A stretch of 64,000 bases of DNA. Source: Scilla litardierei (Eukaryota; Streptophyta; Magnoliopsida; Asparagales; Asparagaceae). The DNA lies in NCBI GenBank assembly GCA_030789695.1, contig CM061142.1, positions 153,471,266-153,535,265 of the forward strand, written 5' to 3'. Shown piece after piece: positions 43,472 through 54,537 of the stretch. Made by a program: the position numbers and the translations under genes. The notes under the pieces were generated by a model. The model was not told where the DNA came from. It was given only the letters and a program-made list of their open reading frames with translations, and did not search any database. Numbering within the stretch: the first letter of the stretch is position 1; every line of letters starts with the position of its first letter.

Positions 43472-45196
43472 TGTTGGATCCTGTGGATGACAAACAACAC
43501 TAGAAGGGGGGTTGAATAGGGTTGTGCAAATAATAAATCTTTTTCAATCGTTAATACAAGTCCTTCTAATGTTGCCTAATAGACCAAGTAGAGTGATCTA
43601 CGCTTGGTTCTTAATCAACTCAATGAATTTTCAAATCAAATCAGAGATGAAATACTTCTGGTAGTCGACTCCCTATGAACAGTAGTCGACTCCCAAAGGG
43701 AATTTAAGCAGTGTTCAGATAGTTAAACACTTAATGAAGATATATAAGATTTCACAGAAGTATAAGAGACAAGCAGATACAAAAATTAATCTTGCAATAT
43801 ATTATGAATGAGTTACAAATGTAATACTCAATGAATCAAGATAAACAAAGTAGAGATAAAAAATCACAGAGAGAATCAAACGTAAACACAAGATTTTTTA
43901 TCCTGGTTCCCCACAACTTTTGGGTACGTCCAGTCCCCGACCAATCCGGTACGAGATTTCCCACTATCTGCCTTGGCAAATACAAATACCTAACTCCACT
44001 CGTTAGGATTTCCAACAACCTAGTCTTGACCAGGATTTCCAATGGCAACACCTAGACTTGTCTAGGGTTCCAACAACAACACAATAAAAATTGATATCCA
44101 ATTCATCACAATAAATTGGTGGAGATTGGTTTTTACACGTAGATTCTATAGCCAAATAGTAATAGACGAAATTACGTGTAGTGGCTTGATAAAATAAGAT
44201 TCTAGATCACACAAAGATACAGATGAAGTTTTTGTGATCTAGATCTAATGTTTTTCAAAAATCCTTTAAATAAAAAAGAGAGTAATACGGATTTGAAAAA
44301 CAGTTAGCCAATAAAACAAGATTATGATCTTCAAAAAATAATAACAAAATTGCAAGATCAAGAATAAAACAGAATTGGCTAAAGAGAGAATGCGAGCTTT
44401 AGAACTTTAGAGCGTTTGCACGAGAGAATTTGAATTCAATAGTTGTTGTGTTTTTCTCAATGAAAATGATCCACTATTTATAGGAGAAATCTGAGAATTA
44501 GAAATTCAAATTACTTCGACTTTTGTCCCGAAAATCATGGGAGAAAATCACTCAAAGATATTTCAAAATTTAAGTCAAAACGTCAAACTTCGACAGCTGG
44601 TAGTTGATTCCCTAGGAGTGGTAGTCGACTCCCAGTGTGTTTCAGGAAATCTCGATTCTCAGCTGGTAGTCGACTCCCTACCTTTGGTAGTCGACTCCCA
44701 GAGGAGTTTTTCCTGCGACACAACTAGTCAAATAAGTAGCTAACTCCAGGGTGTAGTGGAGTTTCACTACGGAATTACAAAATGACTAGCGAAAGCTCTC
44801 AAAATCCTTTTTGAAGATGATTTAAAAGATATTTAAAACATTTTAAAATCGTTTGTGTGTGAGAGATTGTCTATACGATTTGGCTTTAACAATACCCTAA
44901 AAAAGACACAACACACTCACTATAGACTAAGACACGTCTTCGGAAACTTGATTAACCGATGAAGTAGATGTGAGCTTCACTTGAGCTTCTTGTTCTATTT
45001 GAGCTATGAGCTTCATCATTTGATCTTGGCAACGTTCGTCCTTGTCTTTGAGCATAAATTGCGCTTCTTTGAGTATGAATAAAGTTTTTCATTTGTCGCA
45101 TATCCTGCACACTTAATTGTAGTGTAGTTAGTACACTAAGCTTCATTTGGTGTGCTCATCATCAAAATCACTTGGGGTGGAATTCAATTTCCATCA
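43472..45196 (-). repeat. Solo Sirevirus-type LTR, minus orientation
   Basis: 1,725 bp. On the minus strand it runs from TGATGGAAATTG to GGATCCAACA. It is flanked by a perfect 5-bp duplication GTTAT (43467-43471, 45197-45201), with no internal element sequence. This is the product expected from LTR-LTR recombination. A TATA box (CTATAAATAG on minus, 44474-44483) is visible. It shares the GGACTGGACGT and GAACCAGGATAAA-type motifs with the Sirevirus A LTR, so it is a related but distinct family. Confidence 0.85.
43661..44696 (-). promoter_or_regulatory. Three palindrome pairs in the solo LTR, 21 bp apart
   Basis: GTAGTCGACT (plus-strand reading) starts at 43661 and 43682, at 44600 (as GTAGTTGATT) and 44621, and at 44666 and 44687. 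Spacing is exactly 21 bp each time. Two pairs lie upstream of the minus-strand TATA box at 44474-44483. The third lies downstream in R/U5. Confidence 0.75.
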
Positions 45197-45201
45197 GTTA
45201 T

Positions 45202-47314
45202 CAGCACGCTTTTGAGCTGAGCCGAATACCTGCCGACGTACGAATCGGTGCTGACAGACGATTTGCGAGGACACGGATATGACTTCCTTCTCAGACATTT
45301 GCTAGATCCGGAGGGTAGAATCTATGGGTAAATTTTATAACACCCCTAGATCAATATTTTAACATGTGCATGATAAATCTGTGATTATGTTTTTCTAAGA
45401 GATCTATAGCGAATTTTTTAGCAAGATCAATAAGAAAATCATTTCATCTCCACATAGATTTACGGTTAAAAAAAACCATCTTAAAATCAGTTTTTAAATT
45501 GATTATTAAATAAAATAATAATAATACTAATTTTTTTACAACCGGCCACCCCCCTTCGGGGGGGGTTCTCTGATCCTCCACCCCCCTGTCGGGGGTTCCC
45601 CTACGGGCCCAGAAGCGCCCCCCGTCGGGGGGTCATCCTTTCGGCCCAGAAGCGCGACCCCCCTTGTCAGGGGGTTTTTCTTTCGGCCAAGGACCCACAC
45701 GTCGACGGGGGACTCGAATCTTCGCGTCGAAGGTCGCCTCCTGATCCGCCGTCCTTTGGACGTCTTTTGGGTGTCGGAGCGCCACACCCCGAAGGGGGGC
45801 CTACCTGTTTCAAGCGCCGTCGCCCCCCGTCGGGGGGCAATCCTACTTCGGATCGCCTGCCGCCCCCCTGTTGGGGGGGGGGGGGGGGTCCGTTCATCTC
45901 GTCAGAGCGCCCCAGGGTACCTGCTCGCCTGCTGTCGGAGGGGCCTTTGGATCCCGTCGGAGTGCTGTCGGGGGGGGGGGGGGGGGGGGATCTTTTCGAA
46001 CAGAATGTCGGCGCGACCCCCCCCTGGCGAGGGGCCTCCGATCTGCCGCCCCCTGTGGGGGGCTTCTTTCACGACGGAGCGCGGGGGGGGGGGGGGTTCA
46101 GATCACCGGCAACCCCTCCCTGTTGGAGGGAGGGGCTTCCTTTTGTGACTGAGCGCCACCCCCTGGTGAGGAGGGGCTTCTCCTTAGCCGCCGCCTGCAG
46201 GACACTTTTTTCCATTGGCTGTGCTGTGGTCCAAGGGGCAACGAACTTGGGAGAATTGTATGGTTGGGATGCATGCAAATTGTATATGCCAATATATATT
46301 ACATTTACTTCGTCATGTCTCTGACGGCTGCTCCTACCCACCCATCCTCTCTCCTTAAAGCCCTAATTAGGGTAGGGGAGAAGAGGCATAGGCCTCCCTG
46401 ATGGGCCAGAAGACCAGTAATTAACAAATTTGATAAATAAAAACTGAGTATTTTTGGCTAACGGGCCTGCAGCCCGCAACCAGCCCGCGGGCCTCTGGCC
46501 TGCAGGCCATTTAATTTTAAATTCATAAAATACCATATTAAATCCTGAAAATTCCAGATATATCTGGAAACATTGGAAAAAATCCGAATAAATTCTGTAA
46601 AAATCCAGAATAATCAGGGAAATCAGGGTGAGGATATTGAGTTTGATTAACTCCTCTCGGGGTTTTTTGTGGCAATTAATAAATTTGTCACTTAAATTTG
46701 ATGTGAAATTCATTATTTATCACCTTATTTTTAATTGTATTACAATTAATATTAATTTACGTTTTAATAAATTACAAGGATCCTGAGACCACTCTGTCGT
46801 TAGTTTAGTTCACTAGCCTAATGGGTAATGACGTTTCCCCGTGGTCCAAGTAACTATTAAACGTAAATTTAATATATTTATCCAATAAAATTGCCTGCGA
46901 TGTTGAAAAAAAGTGTATCGTTTATGCCTGTGATGTTGCATAATTACATTATTAAAATTGCCTGGAATGTTGTAAGACTGTGTTGTGGTTTTTGGATCGA
47001 CCGTTATTAGTCACCACCATTTATTTTTCCTCGCATTTTAATTTTTGAGTGAAAATGTAATGCAGAACTAAATGTAAAAGCCAAAGCCCGGAGTAACTTC
47101 GCCTGAAGACGGAGGAAAATTGCTAAGCTAGGACCCCCAAGGGTTTCCAAATTGTAATTTTAATTTTCTCATAATTCAAAATGTATAAGGGACTTTGGAA
47201 TTTTACTATTATTGGTGGGGACTGGCCGATCCCCACAACAGTCTTAGTTTTACTACTATGCACGTCTTAGTTTTTGAAAAATATTTAATTCATGCTTATT
47301 CCATGCTTAGATAA
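45202..47314 (+). other. Long leader of copia B with G/C hairpin array
   Basis: This 2.1-kb stretch between primer region and gag has no credible gene. It comprises AT-rich sequence (45300-45540), the hairpin array (45548-46180), a CT-rich piece (46330-46380), a GGCCTGCAGCC-type inverted block (46465-46512) and AT-rich sequence up to gag. The ORFs across the array are by-products of GC richness. Confidence 0.5.
45548..46180 (+). repeat. Array of C-run/G-run hairpins
   Basis: At least eleven short hairpins of 4-7 C, a 3-10 base loop (often GTC, TGTC or TTC) and 4-7 G start near 45548, 45581, 45618, 45658, 45787, 45823, 45863, 46016, 46049, 46113 and 46159. Neighbours are mostly 33-46 bp apart. 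Between hairpins the words CTTTCGG, CAGAAGCGC and GAGCGC recur, so a diverged tandem unit of about 40 bp is likely. Pure G runs of 10 or more occur at 45873, 45970 and 46083. Confidence 0.75.
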
Positions 47315-48303
47315 ATGGCAAAGATTGCGAGCGTCAATTTTGATGTTCTCGATGCGGCTGGAAAAATTTACTTAAGCTGGCAGTTGGACCTGAAGTTCCA
47401 TCTGCACTCACAGGGCATAAGTCACACAATTCTGGCTCCATCTACAGCTATGACAACTAATGAAGGGACTTCTACTGTTAGAGTCTCCGATATAGAGAAG
47501 GTGAAAGCCATTATCTATATCAGGAGACATATTGATCGGACCCTGAAGGCTGAATATCTAATAGTGGAAGACACTCATGAATTGTGGACAGCCCTTGAGG
47601 ACAGATACAAAGATCAGAAAGATGTTATCCTCCCTCGTGCACGTTATGAGTGGGAAAATCTTCGACTGAGGACTTCAAGTCCGTAGCCGAGTATAACTCA
47701 GTTCTCCATAACATCACCCCATGCTTGAAGTTGTGTGGTGAAAAAATCTCGGAAACCTACATTCTTGAGAAAACATATACATCCTTCAATGAGAACGATG
47801 CTGTTCTCATGCAACAGTATAGTGAACGCAAGTTCATAAGGTACTCTGATTTACTCTCCTGCCTTCTTATGGCAGAGCAAAATAGAGACCTCATACTGGC
47901 CACTTATAACCTACGCCCTACTGGCTCTGCTCCTCTCCCTGAAGCTCACACAGTTTCTTCCCAAAAGATGAAGAACAAGCACAGAGGAAGATTTAACAAG
48001 GGGAAATTTGCGAAGAAGCAGCCCAGAGCTCCTCCCCAGAACAACTATTCTGGGGAGAAGAAAAAGAACACGTGGAAGAGGAATACCTCTGACCAAACAT
48101 TTGCTCCCAAGAAAAATTGGGAAGACAAATGCCATAGATGTGGCATGACTGGACATTGGTCCAGGGTCTATCGTACTCCACGCCACCTCCAAGATTTGTA
48201 TATGGCAAGCCTGAAGCCTTCCGCAGAAACAAATCTGGTGGACATACAGCCTCCAACTCGGTTCAACACCGAGGATTTCGAGAATGACGACCTCCTTGAC
48301 TAA
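47315..48303 (+). pseudogene. Copia B gag, one frameshift
   Basis: The ATG at 47315 starts a gag with NFDVLDAAGKIYLSWQLDLK and YIRRHIDRTLKAEYL, typical of copia gag. A shift near 47670 moves the frame, which then runs to TAA at 48301. The second part has LPEAHTVSSQ, a Lys/Arg-rich nucleic-acid-binding stretch, and a zinc knuckle whose last Cys is Tyr (CHRCGMTGHWSRVY, near 48128-48170). Length fits a full gag of about 330 residues. I recognise the lineage by these motifs but cannot name it securely. Confidence 0.85.
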
Positions 48304-49575
48304 ATCAAATTTAGTCATCTTTTCAGCCTTTATCATTAATGTTTTAAATGTATCTTCAATTATGTCCTTCTTTATCTTAATTATGAATCGAATGTAGTTT
48401 TACTTTTCAAAAAAGTTTTTAAATTCTTTTCTAGAGATGAAGTGTGAAAGCCTAGTGGATTGTGCCTCCACGCACACGATCCTTCGTGATAGATGCTATG
48501 TTAAAAGCATCATTAATTATAATGGTCCCGTCACTACAATTTCGGGACTAAATAAAATAATCGAAGGATCAGGTGAAGCAATTTTATTGCTCCCACACAA
48601 ACCACAAGTTATAAAAGATGCTTTCTTTTCTCCAATATGAAACAGAAATCTATTATTTTCCAAGGACATCCATTTAAACAGATATTTCTTGGAAACTGAA
48701 GTTTTCAAATAGTTTTGCATAATTGTATGTTATTCGTCATAAGGATGGTATTAAAACCATCCTAGAACGTTTTAAAGGACTCCCATCGGGCTTTTATCAA
48801 ACATACATCCAACCTATAGAAGCTAATCTGATAGAGCACCAGCAGTGTTCTACATCACCAGAATTCAATCTCTGGCATTATAGATCAGGTCACCCAGGAT
48901 CGGTAATGATGCACCGCATCATAACCCAATCCCGTATACAAAATTTGAAGAACCTGAAGATTCTTAAAAAGGGTGATTTTCCTTGTCCCCCCTGTTATAA
49001 AGGTAAATTTAATCACGAGACCATCCCACCTGAAAGTGTTGTTTGAGTCTCCTGGCTTCTTGGAGAAAATACAAGGAAACATTTGTGGGCCAATTCACCC
49101 ATCAAGTTCTCCATTTCGGTACTTTATGGTACTGATAGATGCATCTTCATAAAATTATTTTCCATACTAGGCTCACAAAACTAAAGCCTGAAGCTTCTGA
49201 GACCATTTCTTGGGACACTAAGTCTTTGTCTCAATATGATCCGCGTACTAATCTTTGTGAAGATGAGATCCTGAAGATCCTTCATATTCAGAATACTTTT
49301 ACTACCGGTCAAATTTACTGATAACCAGAGATTATCAGATCACACGTCCCTTCTGCCAATACGCCAGCTAGGATTGACATCCCCAAAGATGGGTGCAATC
49401 CACCGGCAGCAGAATCGACCGTATCTCAAATAAAGAGAGGACGATCGCCTGGCTCCAAGGATAAATTCCCTCGTAAGAGAAATATACCTGGAGAAATAAA
49501 GAATATCCCACCACAAGATGCTGAGCTCGGACCAATAACCTCTCCCCTCCTTCAGTCCCCCGAAGAGGACAATAC
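48304..49575 (+). pseudogene. Copia B protease and integrase remnants
   Basis: The protease segment (48434-48640) shows VDCASTHTILRDRCY and ISGLNKIIEGSGEAI. The active-site triplet is D-C-A, which is atypical. Gag-pre-integrase (48723-49046) shows FNLWHYRSGHPGSVMMHRI and CPPCYKGKFNHETIP, the His and Cys pairs of the zinc domain. The integrase core is mostly gone: only short pieces remain between 49050 and 49320, which suggests a deletion. Several frame breaks are present. Confidence 0.75.
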
Positions 49576-51071
49576 ATGAGAAATATAATTAAATTCGTAC
49601 GTACTAGGGAGGTACTTGACATAAAAAGCACTGTCGTTGACGACGACTTCACGTTCGGTATTGCTATTCATGCCACTAAATGCGACGATGATATCGATCC
49701 ACTGTCTCTAGCTAAATACAAACGTAGAGATGATTGGCCAAAGTGGAACGAAGCAATAGGAGTAGAGCTGGACTCACTCTTGAAATGCAAAGTCTTTGGA
49801 CCAGTAGTCCAAACACCAAGAGGTGTAAAACCTGTGGGATACAAGTGGATATTCGTAAGGAAAATAAATAAGAATAATCCGATCGTACGCTACAAAGCAC
49901 GGCTTGTAGCTTATGGATTTTCCCAACGACCGGGGATAGATTATGAATATACTTCCCCGTGTTATGGATGCGATCACATTTTCGATTCATAATAAGCTTA
50001 AATAGAAGGCCTAGAAATGCAGCTCATGGACATTGTGACTGCATATCTACATGGCAATATAGATAAAGATATCTATATAAACCTTCCAGATGGCTCCAAA
50101 ATACCAACAGAAATAAAAGATAGACATCGGGATGTCTATTCTGTTAAGCTTAAAAGATCGTTATTTGGTCTTAATCAATCGAAAAAAAGTAAAACAGACT
50201 GAGTGGATTTCTTGTTCAACAAGTTTTCACCAATAATGATGTCTGCCCGTGTATTTTAACCACATGAACAGGATTCATAATAATAGCCATCTAAGTAGAC
50301 GACTTAAACCTCATCGGATCTCCTGCAGAGATTATTGATATATCTGCAAGCCTTAAACTAACGTTTGAAATGAAAGACCTAGGCAAGACTAAATATAGTC
50401 TTGGCTTACAGATATAAAACCTCAGCGGAGGAATCCTGTTACACTAATCCACATACACAAGGAAATTATTTAAAAAAATTTCCATATAGATAAATGCCAT
50501 CCTCTAAGTACACCAATGGTCGTTGTATCTTTGGATATACATAAAGACCCCTTCCGGTCGCTGCAAGAGGGGGAGGAAATATTAGGTCCTGAAGTACCTC
50601 AACTTAGTGCCTTTGGAGCATTACTTTATCTGGAAAACTGAACACATCCCAACATAGCATTCGCAGTCTTCCTACTAGCCAGATACAGTTTCAGTGTCCG
50701 CAATGCCACTGCAACGGAGTAAAGCAGCTTCTGCACTACCTCCAAGGGTTAGTTGACTTGGGATTATACATCTAGAAATGTGGTTTTTTCACCTTGATTG
50801 GTTATGCAGATACATGTTACAAGTCTGATCCACATATCGAGAAATCACAGACTGGTGTTCATTTTCGATGGTACGGCCATCTCCTGGAAATCTGTGAAGC
50901 AGACCACTACAGCAGTCTCATCTAACAACTCAGAGCTCATGGCGATCCATGAAGCTATCAAAGAATGTATCTGGCTTCGTTCAGTCATTCATCACATTAT
51001 AGTGACGACCGGCCTGAAGACAGCCGACCTTGAGCAAACCATATTATTTGAAGATAATGTAGCTTGTATAC
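49576..51071 (+). pseudogene. Copia B reverse transcriptase and RNase H, truncated
   Basis: RT starts with DWPKWNEAIGVELDSLLKCK and VGYKWIFVRKINKNNPIVRY. MDIVTAYLHGNIDKDIYINL and LKRSLFGLNQS follow in another frame. The catalytic box keeps V-D-D, but the Tyr before it is a TAA codon (50292-50294). RNase H (from about 50790) shows TTTAVSSNNSELMAIHEA and ILFEDNVACI. It ends abruptly at 51071, where the Athila/Tat-like LTR begins (TGACCGGCGCC). Confidence 0.85.
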
Positions 51072-52570
51072 TGACCGGCGCCCCGTTTACGGTTTGGGCG
51101 CGGTGTCGTTTTACCGCAAGTGCACGGTTAGTGTAGGGTGCGGGTTTATCGAACTCAGGGAGGTGGATGGCTTGAATGGCTATTAGCCTCGCCTAGGTTG
51201 TGTGCTAGCTACGCGGATAATATGGGTGGAAGTGTAGAAATAAAAGAAAGAAATAAAAAAAAGACAAGAAAGGAATCCCCGCTAACACGGGCTAGAGCAT
51301 TCATGACACTTGACATTTGACTTGACCCAGGGTGAGACATTGCCCCAAAAGGTGGTACCTAGCGTCCATGGCCCGATATTCCGGTCGGTGCCAAGTACGC
51401 TAGGCCTGCCCGGTTCCAGACGGTGGGCATTCCCATGTCCATTAACACCTTCCGCAACCGGGAGCATTAAGGCCACAATGATAACTTCCAACACTTCGTC
51501 CAAGCCGTTCCCACACGCGAGGACTCAATATCTCCACTAGGGGTGTGAGCAGCGGCTAGGGAGTCAATCGTCAAGTTTATTCCCCCTTGGCCTGACGGTC
51601 AGAGGCGGTCTTTCTCCCGCCAATGACAATGAAACACCCCAGCGTAACCCTAATGGCCAAATAGGTCAAATGTGATTTCTAGCAATACATCGAAGCGGAT
51701 CTTAACTGGACAACCACCGGACCCCAACCCCCAACACAACTAGTGTGTTGCCGTATGAATTGGACTCAGATTGCTAGAAATCCCCATTGACACATTTCAT
51801 CGAACACATGCCATGCAATCAAGTCAAATGTAGTTTTCCAAGCATCAATCCTACCCTAACCCGTATTAGGGTTCATCAACACTACTCCATGGTGAGAAAC
51901 ATAAAAACAAGCAAAACAAATGACATACAAACATTCACCATTGAGCAAAATGAAAACAATAAAAAACAATAAAAGCAAGAGAAAGGAATACTTATCTTGA
52001 GTATGAATCTTCAATCCAATACAAGACTTATTGATTAAAAGACCTAATCTAAACTAACCTAAGCCTCACAAGAGAAAGGGGCAAAAAGCCCTAGAAAAAC
52101 TGAAGAAGAACTCCCTAAAGTCGTGCCCAAACTTCTATTTAAAAGCCCACTCAAAACCCTTAATAGCTCGGGTCCGAAACCCACTCAAAACTGTCAAAAC
52201 AGGCCCACCCGATCGGGTGGAAACTCACCCGATCAGGTGGAATAAACAGAGAGCTCAAATCCGCAGAAAGTGATCTCACCCGGTCGGGTGGTAACTCACC
52301 CGATCGGGTGAAAGTCACCCGATCGGTTGGCAATCAGCTTCGAATTCCAGAGAGTTTGGGCTTTTGACCCGGTCACTGAACCAACTGGGTGACTTCTTGT
52401 GAGCTCCAAGCTGCGTCCGGGTGGTGCACGCGTGCATCACCCGATCGGTTGAAGATGACCAACCGACCGGGTGAGGGGCTGAAAGATGATATCATCGTCG
52501 TTTGACCCCCTGGATCACGCGTGACTCCTCCCGTTGCTCCGGGGACTTGCGATATCGTCTTTTTATGTCC
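51072..52570 (-). repeat. Athila-like 3' LTR
   Basis: On the plus strand it starts TGACCGGCGCCCCG. Its other end lies near 52570, next to a purine tract (GGCATAGGGGGA on minus), with an uncertainty of 15 bp or so. A TATA-like TTTTAAATAG (minus, 52135-52144) lies inside. Confidence 0.75.
52206..52473 (-). promoter_or_regulatory. CACCCGATCGGGTG palindrome cluster upstream of LTR TATA
   Basis: Perfect or near-perfect copies start at 52206, 52226, 52277, 52297, 52316, 52438 and 52460. Neighbours within groups are 19-22 bp apart. They lie 60-330 bp upstream (minus orientation) of the TATA-like motif. The cluster is repeated in the 5' LTR from 57256 to 57380. Confidence 0.75.
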
Positions 52571-54537
52571 CCCTATGCCAGTAAACTACTGTAAAATACG
52601 GAAAACACAGAAAAGTGAAAGAAAACAAGAAAACACGAGAAAATGAATATAAGACGGCGGTAAAATACGGAAAAACACGGAAGAAAACATGCGCAAATAT
52701 ATGAAATATAAACGCACGTCAAAATCCCCCAAGCTGAACTCTTCCTCGTCCTCGAGGAAGACGAGTGAGAGTAGGAGCTCGGAGAGAGAAAATAGAGAGA
52801 AAGAGAGAAAAAGAAAACTCTATATCCTAGATCACCCGTCAGGGCCAACAAAATCAAAAACGACACACCAAGCAAGCAAACGCCAAATCACATCACTAAA
52901 CCAAGGAATACGAGTCCAGACAAGTGTCGTGGGCCCACGCGGTGAAGCGCGAGTGAGTGTGGTCGTGCGCTAGCAATCCGTGTCACTATCTACGATGTGC
53001 GATAAAGCTCGATATACACAAATCCAGGAAATGACCCAAATATCGATTCGAATTGAATAAAGAGGTGAATATATGTAGTTCAAGCATGCATGAGAATAGA
53101 GAGAGAATCGAAACATATCATGCGTCGGGGACTCCACAACTAGGGTTAAGGAAATCACCCCACTATAGCCTAGATAATAGCTAAAAAGTTCCTAAGCCAA
53201 GCGTTTTCGAAACCGATGGGGGTTGAGATGATGTGGAGTAGAACACTCGGTGCAAATTCTCGCCTTCCCTTTATTTTCGGCAAGTAGGAAAATATTCACA
53301 CGAGAATTGTTTTTGGGTTTTGGGTATTTGTATATTTTTTGGCTTTTTGGCTATACAATTTTTTTCTTTTCTTTTCTTTTTGGGTTTTTCTTTTCTTTTC
53401 TCCTCTTTTTTTCGGATTTTTGGGGTTTTGGCTATACACATGTGTACTCTCCCAAGTGGGAGAACGGTACACGACGAGGGGATTTGCACCAAGTAAAACA
53501 AAAAAGAAATCGGATTCTAAACACTTGGGCAAAGGAAACTATACTCGCTAATTAGAGCATGAGTTAAATGGGTTATCATATTCCTTAATTGTGGAATCCC
53601 GACACATGCGAAATGAAGTACACGATATATATATAGCATGCAGAAGCAGACAGGGGAAATAAATACCGCATATTCAAATCGAAGCATGATAATCTAGGGG
53701 TCATTCCTGGACAGGTATATAAAGTTAAATCACAAAGTAGAAGCACACCAAACAGCTAGGCACGACGCACGACTCACAAAAAGCTAAGTGGACCCGCGAT
53801 GCATGAAATGCAAGAGGACTCGATATCCTAGGGTTAGTGAATGTGATTATCGAAGCCGTGCAAGGTGTGCGTGTGATTTTCGTGGCTATTCATCATAGGG
53901 TTCATCTCTAGGAGAAAAAGATAAATAGAAGAAAAGAAAAAGAAAGAGAAAAACACAGAGGAAAACGACTTAAATAACGAAGAAAAAGAGACAAATGATG
54001 CACGAAGTGCGACTCCCCCAAGCTGAAACTTGCATTGTCCTCAATGCAATAGTAGTGAATACGGGAGGGCAATGAAAATGGGAGGGGGAGTTACGCACCG
54101 ACACAAAAAATGAAAAACACGAAAAATACACGAACGAAACTGGAAAATAAAGAAAAAGAAACATACAGAATAAAAGATATAAAACGCCACGAAGGACTCA
54201 AAGACACAAACACACGACAACGACACACGAAAACATGCACACAAAAGTCGATTTCCCCCAAGCTGAACATGACAATGCTAGCAAAATGATATGATCAATG
54301 TGATGCAGAAATATGCTAGGGAAAAATCGGAAAAGAAAAGAAAGAAATCAAAATGCAGGAGAGACGGTGTGCTCATTCTCCTTGGAAGAGGATGTGAGGT
54401 GTGGGCGGTAGAAGTGATAGAAGGGCACGACATGAAGGGTTATTATGATGCAAAAGCAAATCTTAGATACGCTCCCCTCGCTAATGAGAGGAGACGAGAT
54501 TATTCAAATCTAAACTAAAAAGCAGTAAATTTTTACA
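52571..54537 (-). other. Athila-like untranslated 3' interior with three internal purine tracts
   Basis: Non-coding, A-rich on the plus strand. The identical 14-mer TCCCCCAAGCTGAA (minus: TTCAGCTTGGGGGA) occurs at 52725, 54014 and 54254. The first two are followed by a small hairpin (CCTCG/CGAGG, TTGCATTG/CAATGCAA). The Athila/Tat group is known for such GCTTGGGGGA tracts after the coding region. A TC-rich run (53355-53410) is low-complexity. Confidence 0.6.

Larger units (their letters stand above)
43142..51071 (+). mobile_element. Copia B, 5' LTR through RNase H, split by later insertions
   Basis: A Ty1/copia element of a different lineage from the Sireviruses. An LTR-like segment ends ATTCCAACA at 43465. 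A solo LTR then interrupts it, followed by a 2.1-kb leader, gag (47315) and decayed pol. RNase H is cut at 51071 by the Athila/Tat-like element. The 3' end is not in the window. The left boundary is not defined. Confidence 0.75.

Noticed and set aside
45970..45989. Long G run as a telomere-like or assembly-gap signal
   Set aside because: No telomere repeat (TTTAGGG) is present. It is one of several G runs in the hairpin array, although its exact length may be unreliable.
45536..46341. Several overlapping open frames of 60-185 codons on both strands
   Set aside because: They all cross the G/C hairpin array, encode Gly/Pro/Arg low-complexity, and are open in many frames at once.
51310..51540. 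76-codon frame repeated at 56360-56590
   Set aside because: It lies within the Athila-like LTR on the strand opposite to the element. Repetition reflects the two LTRs.
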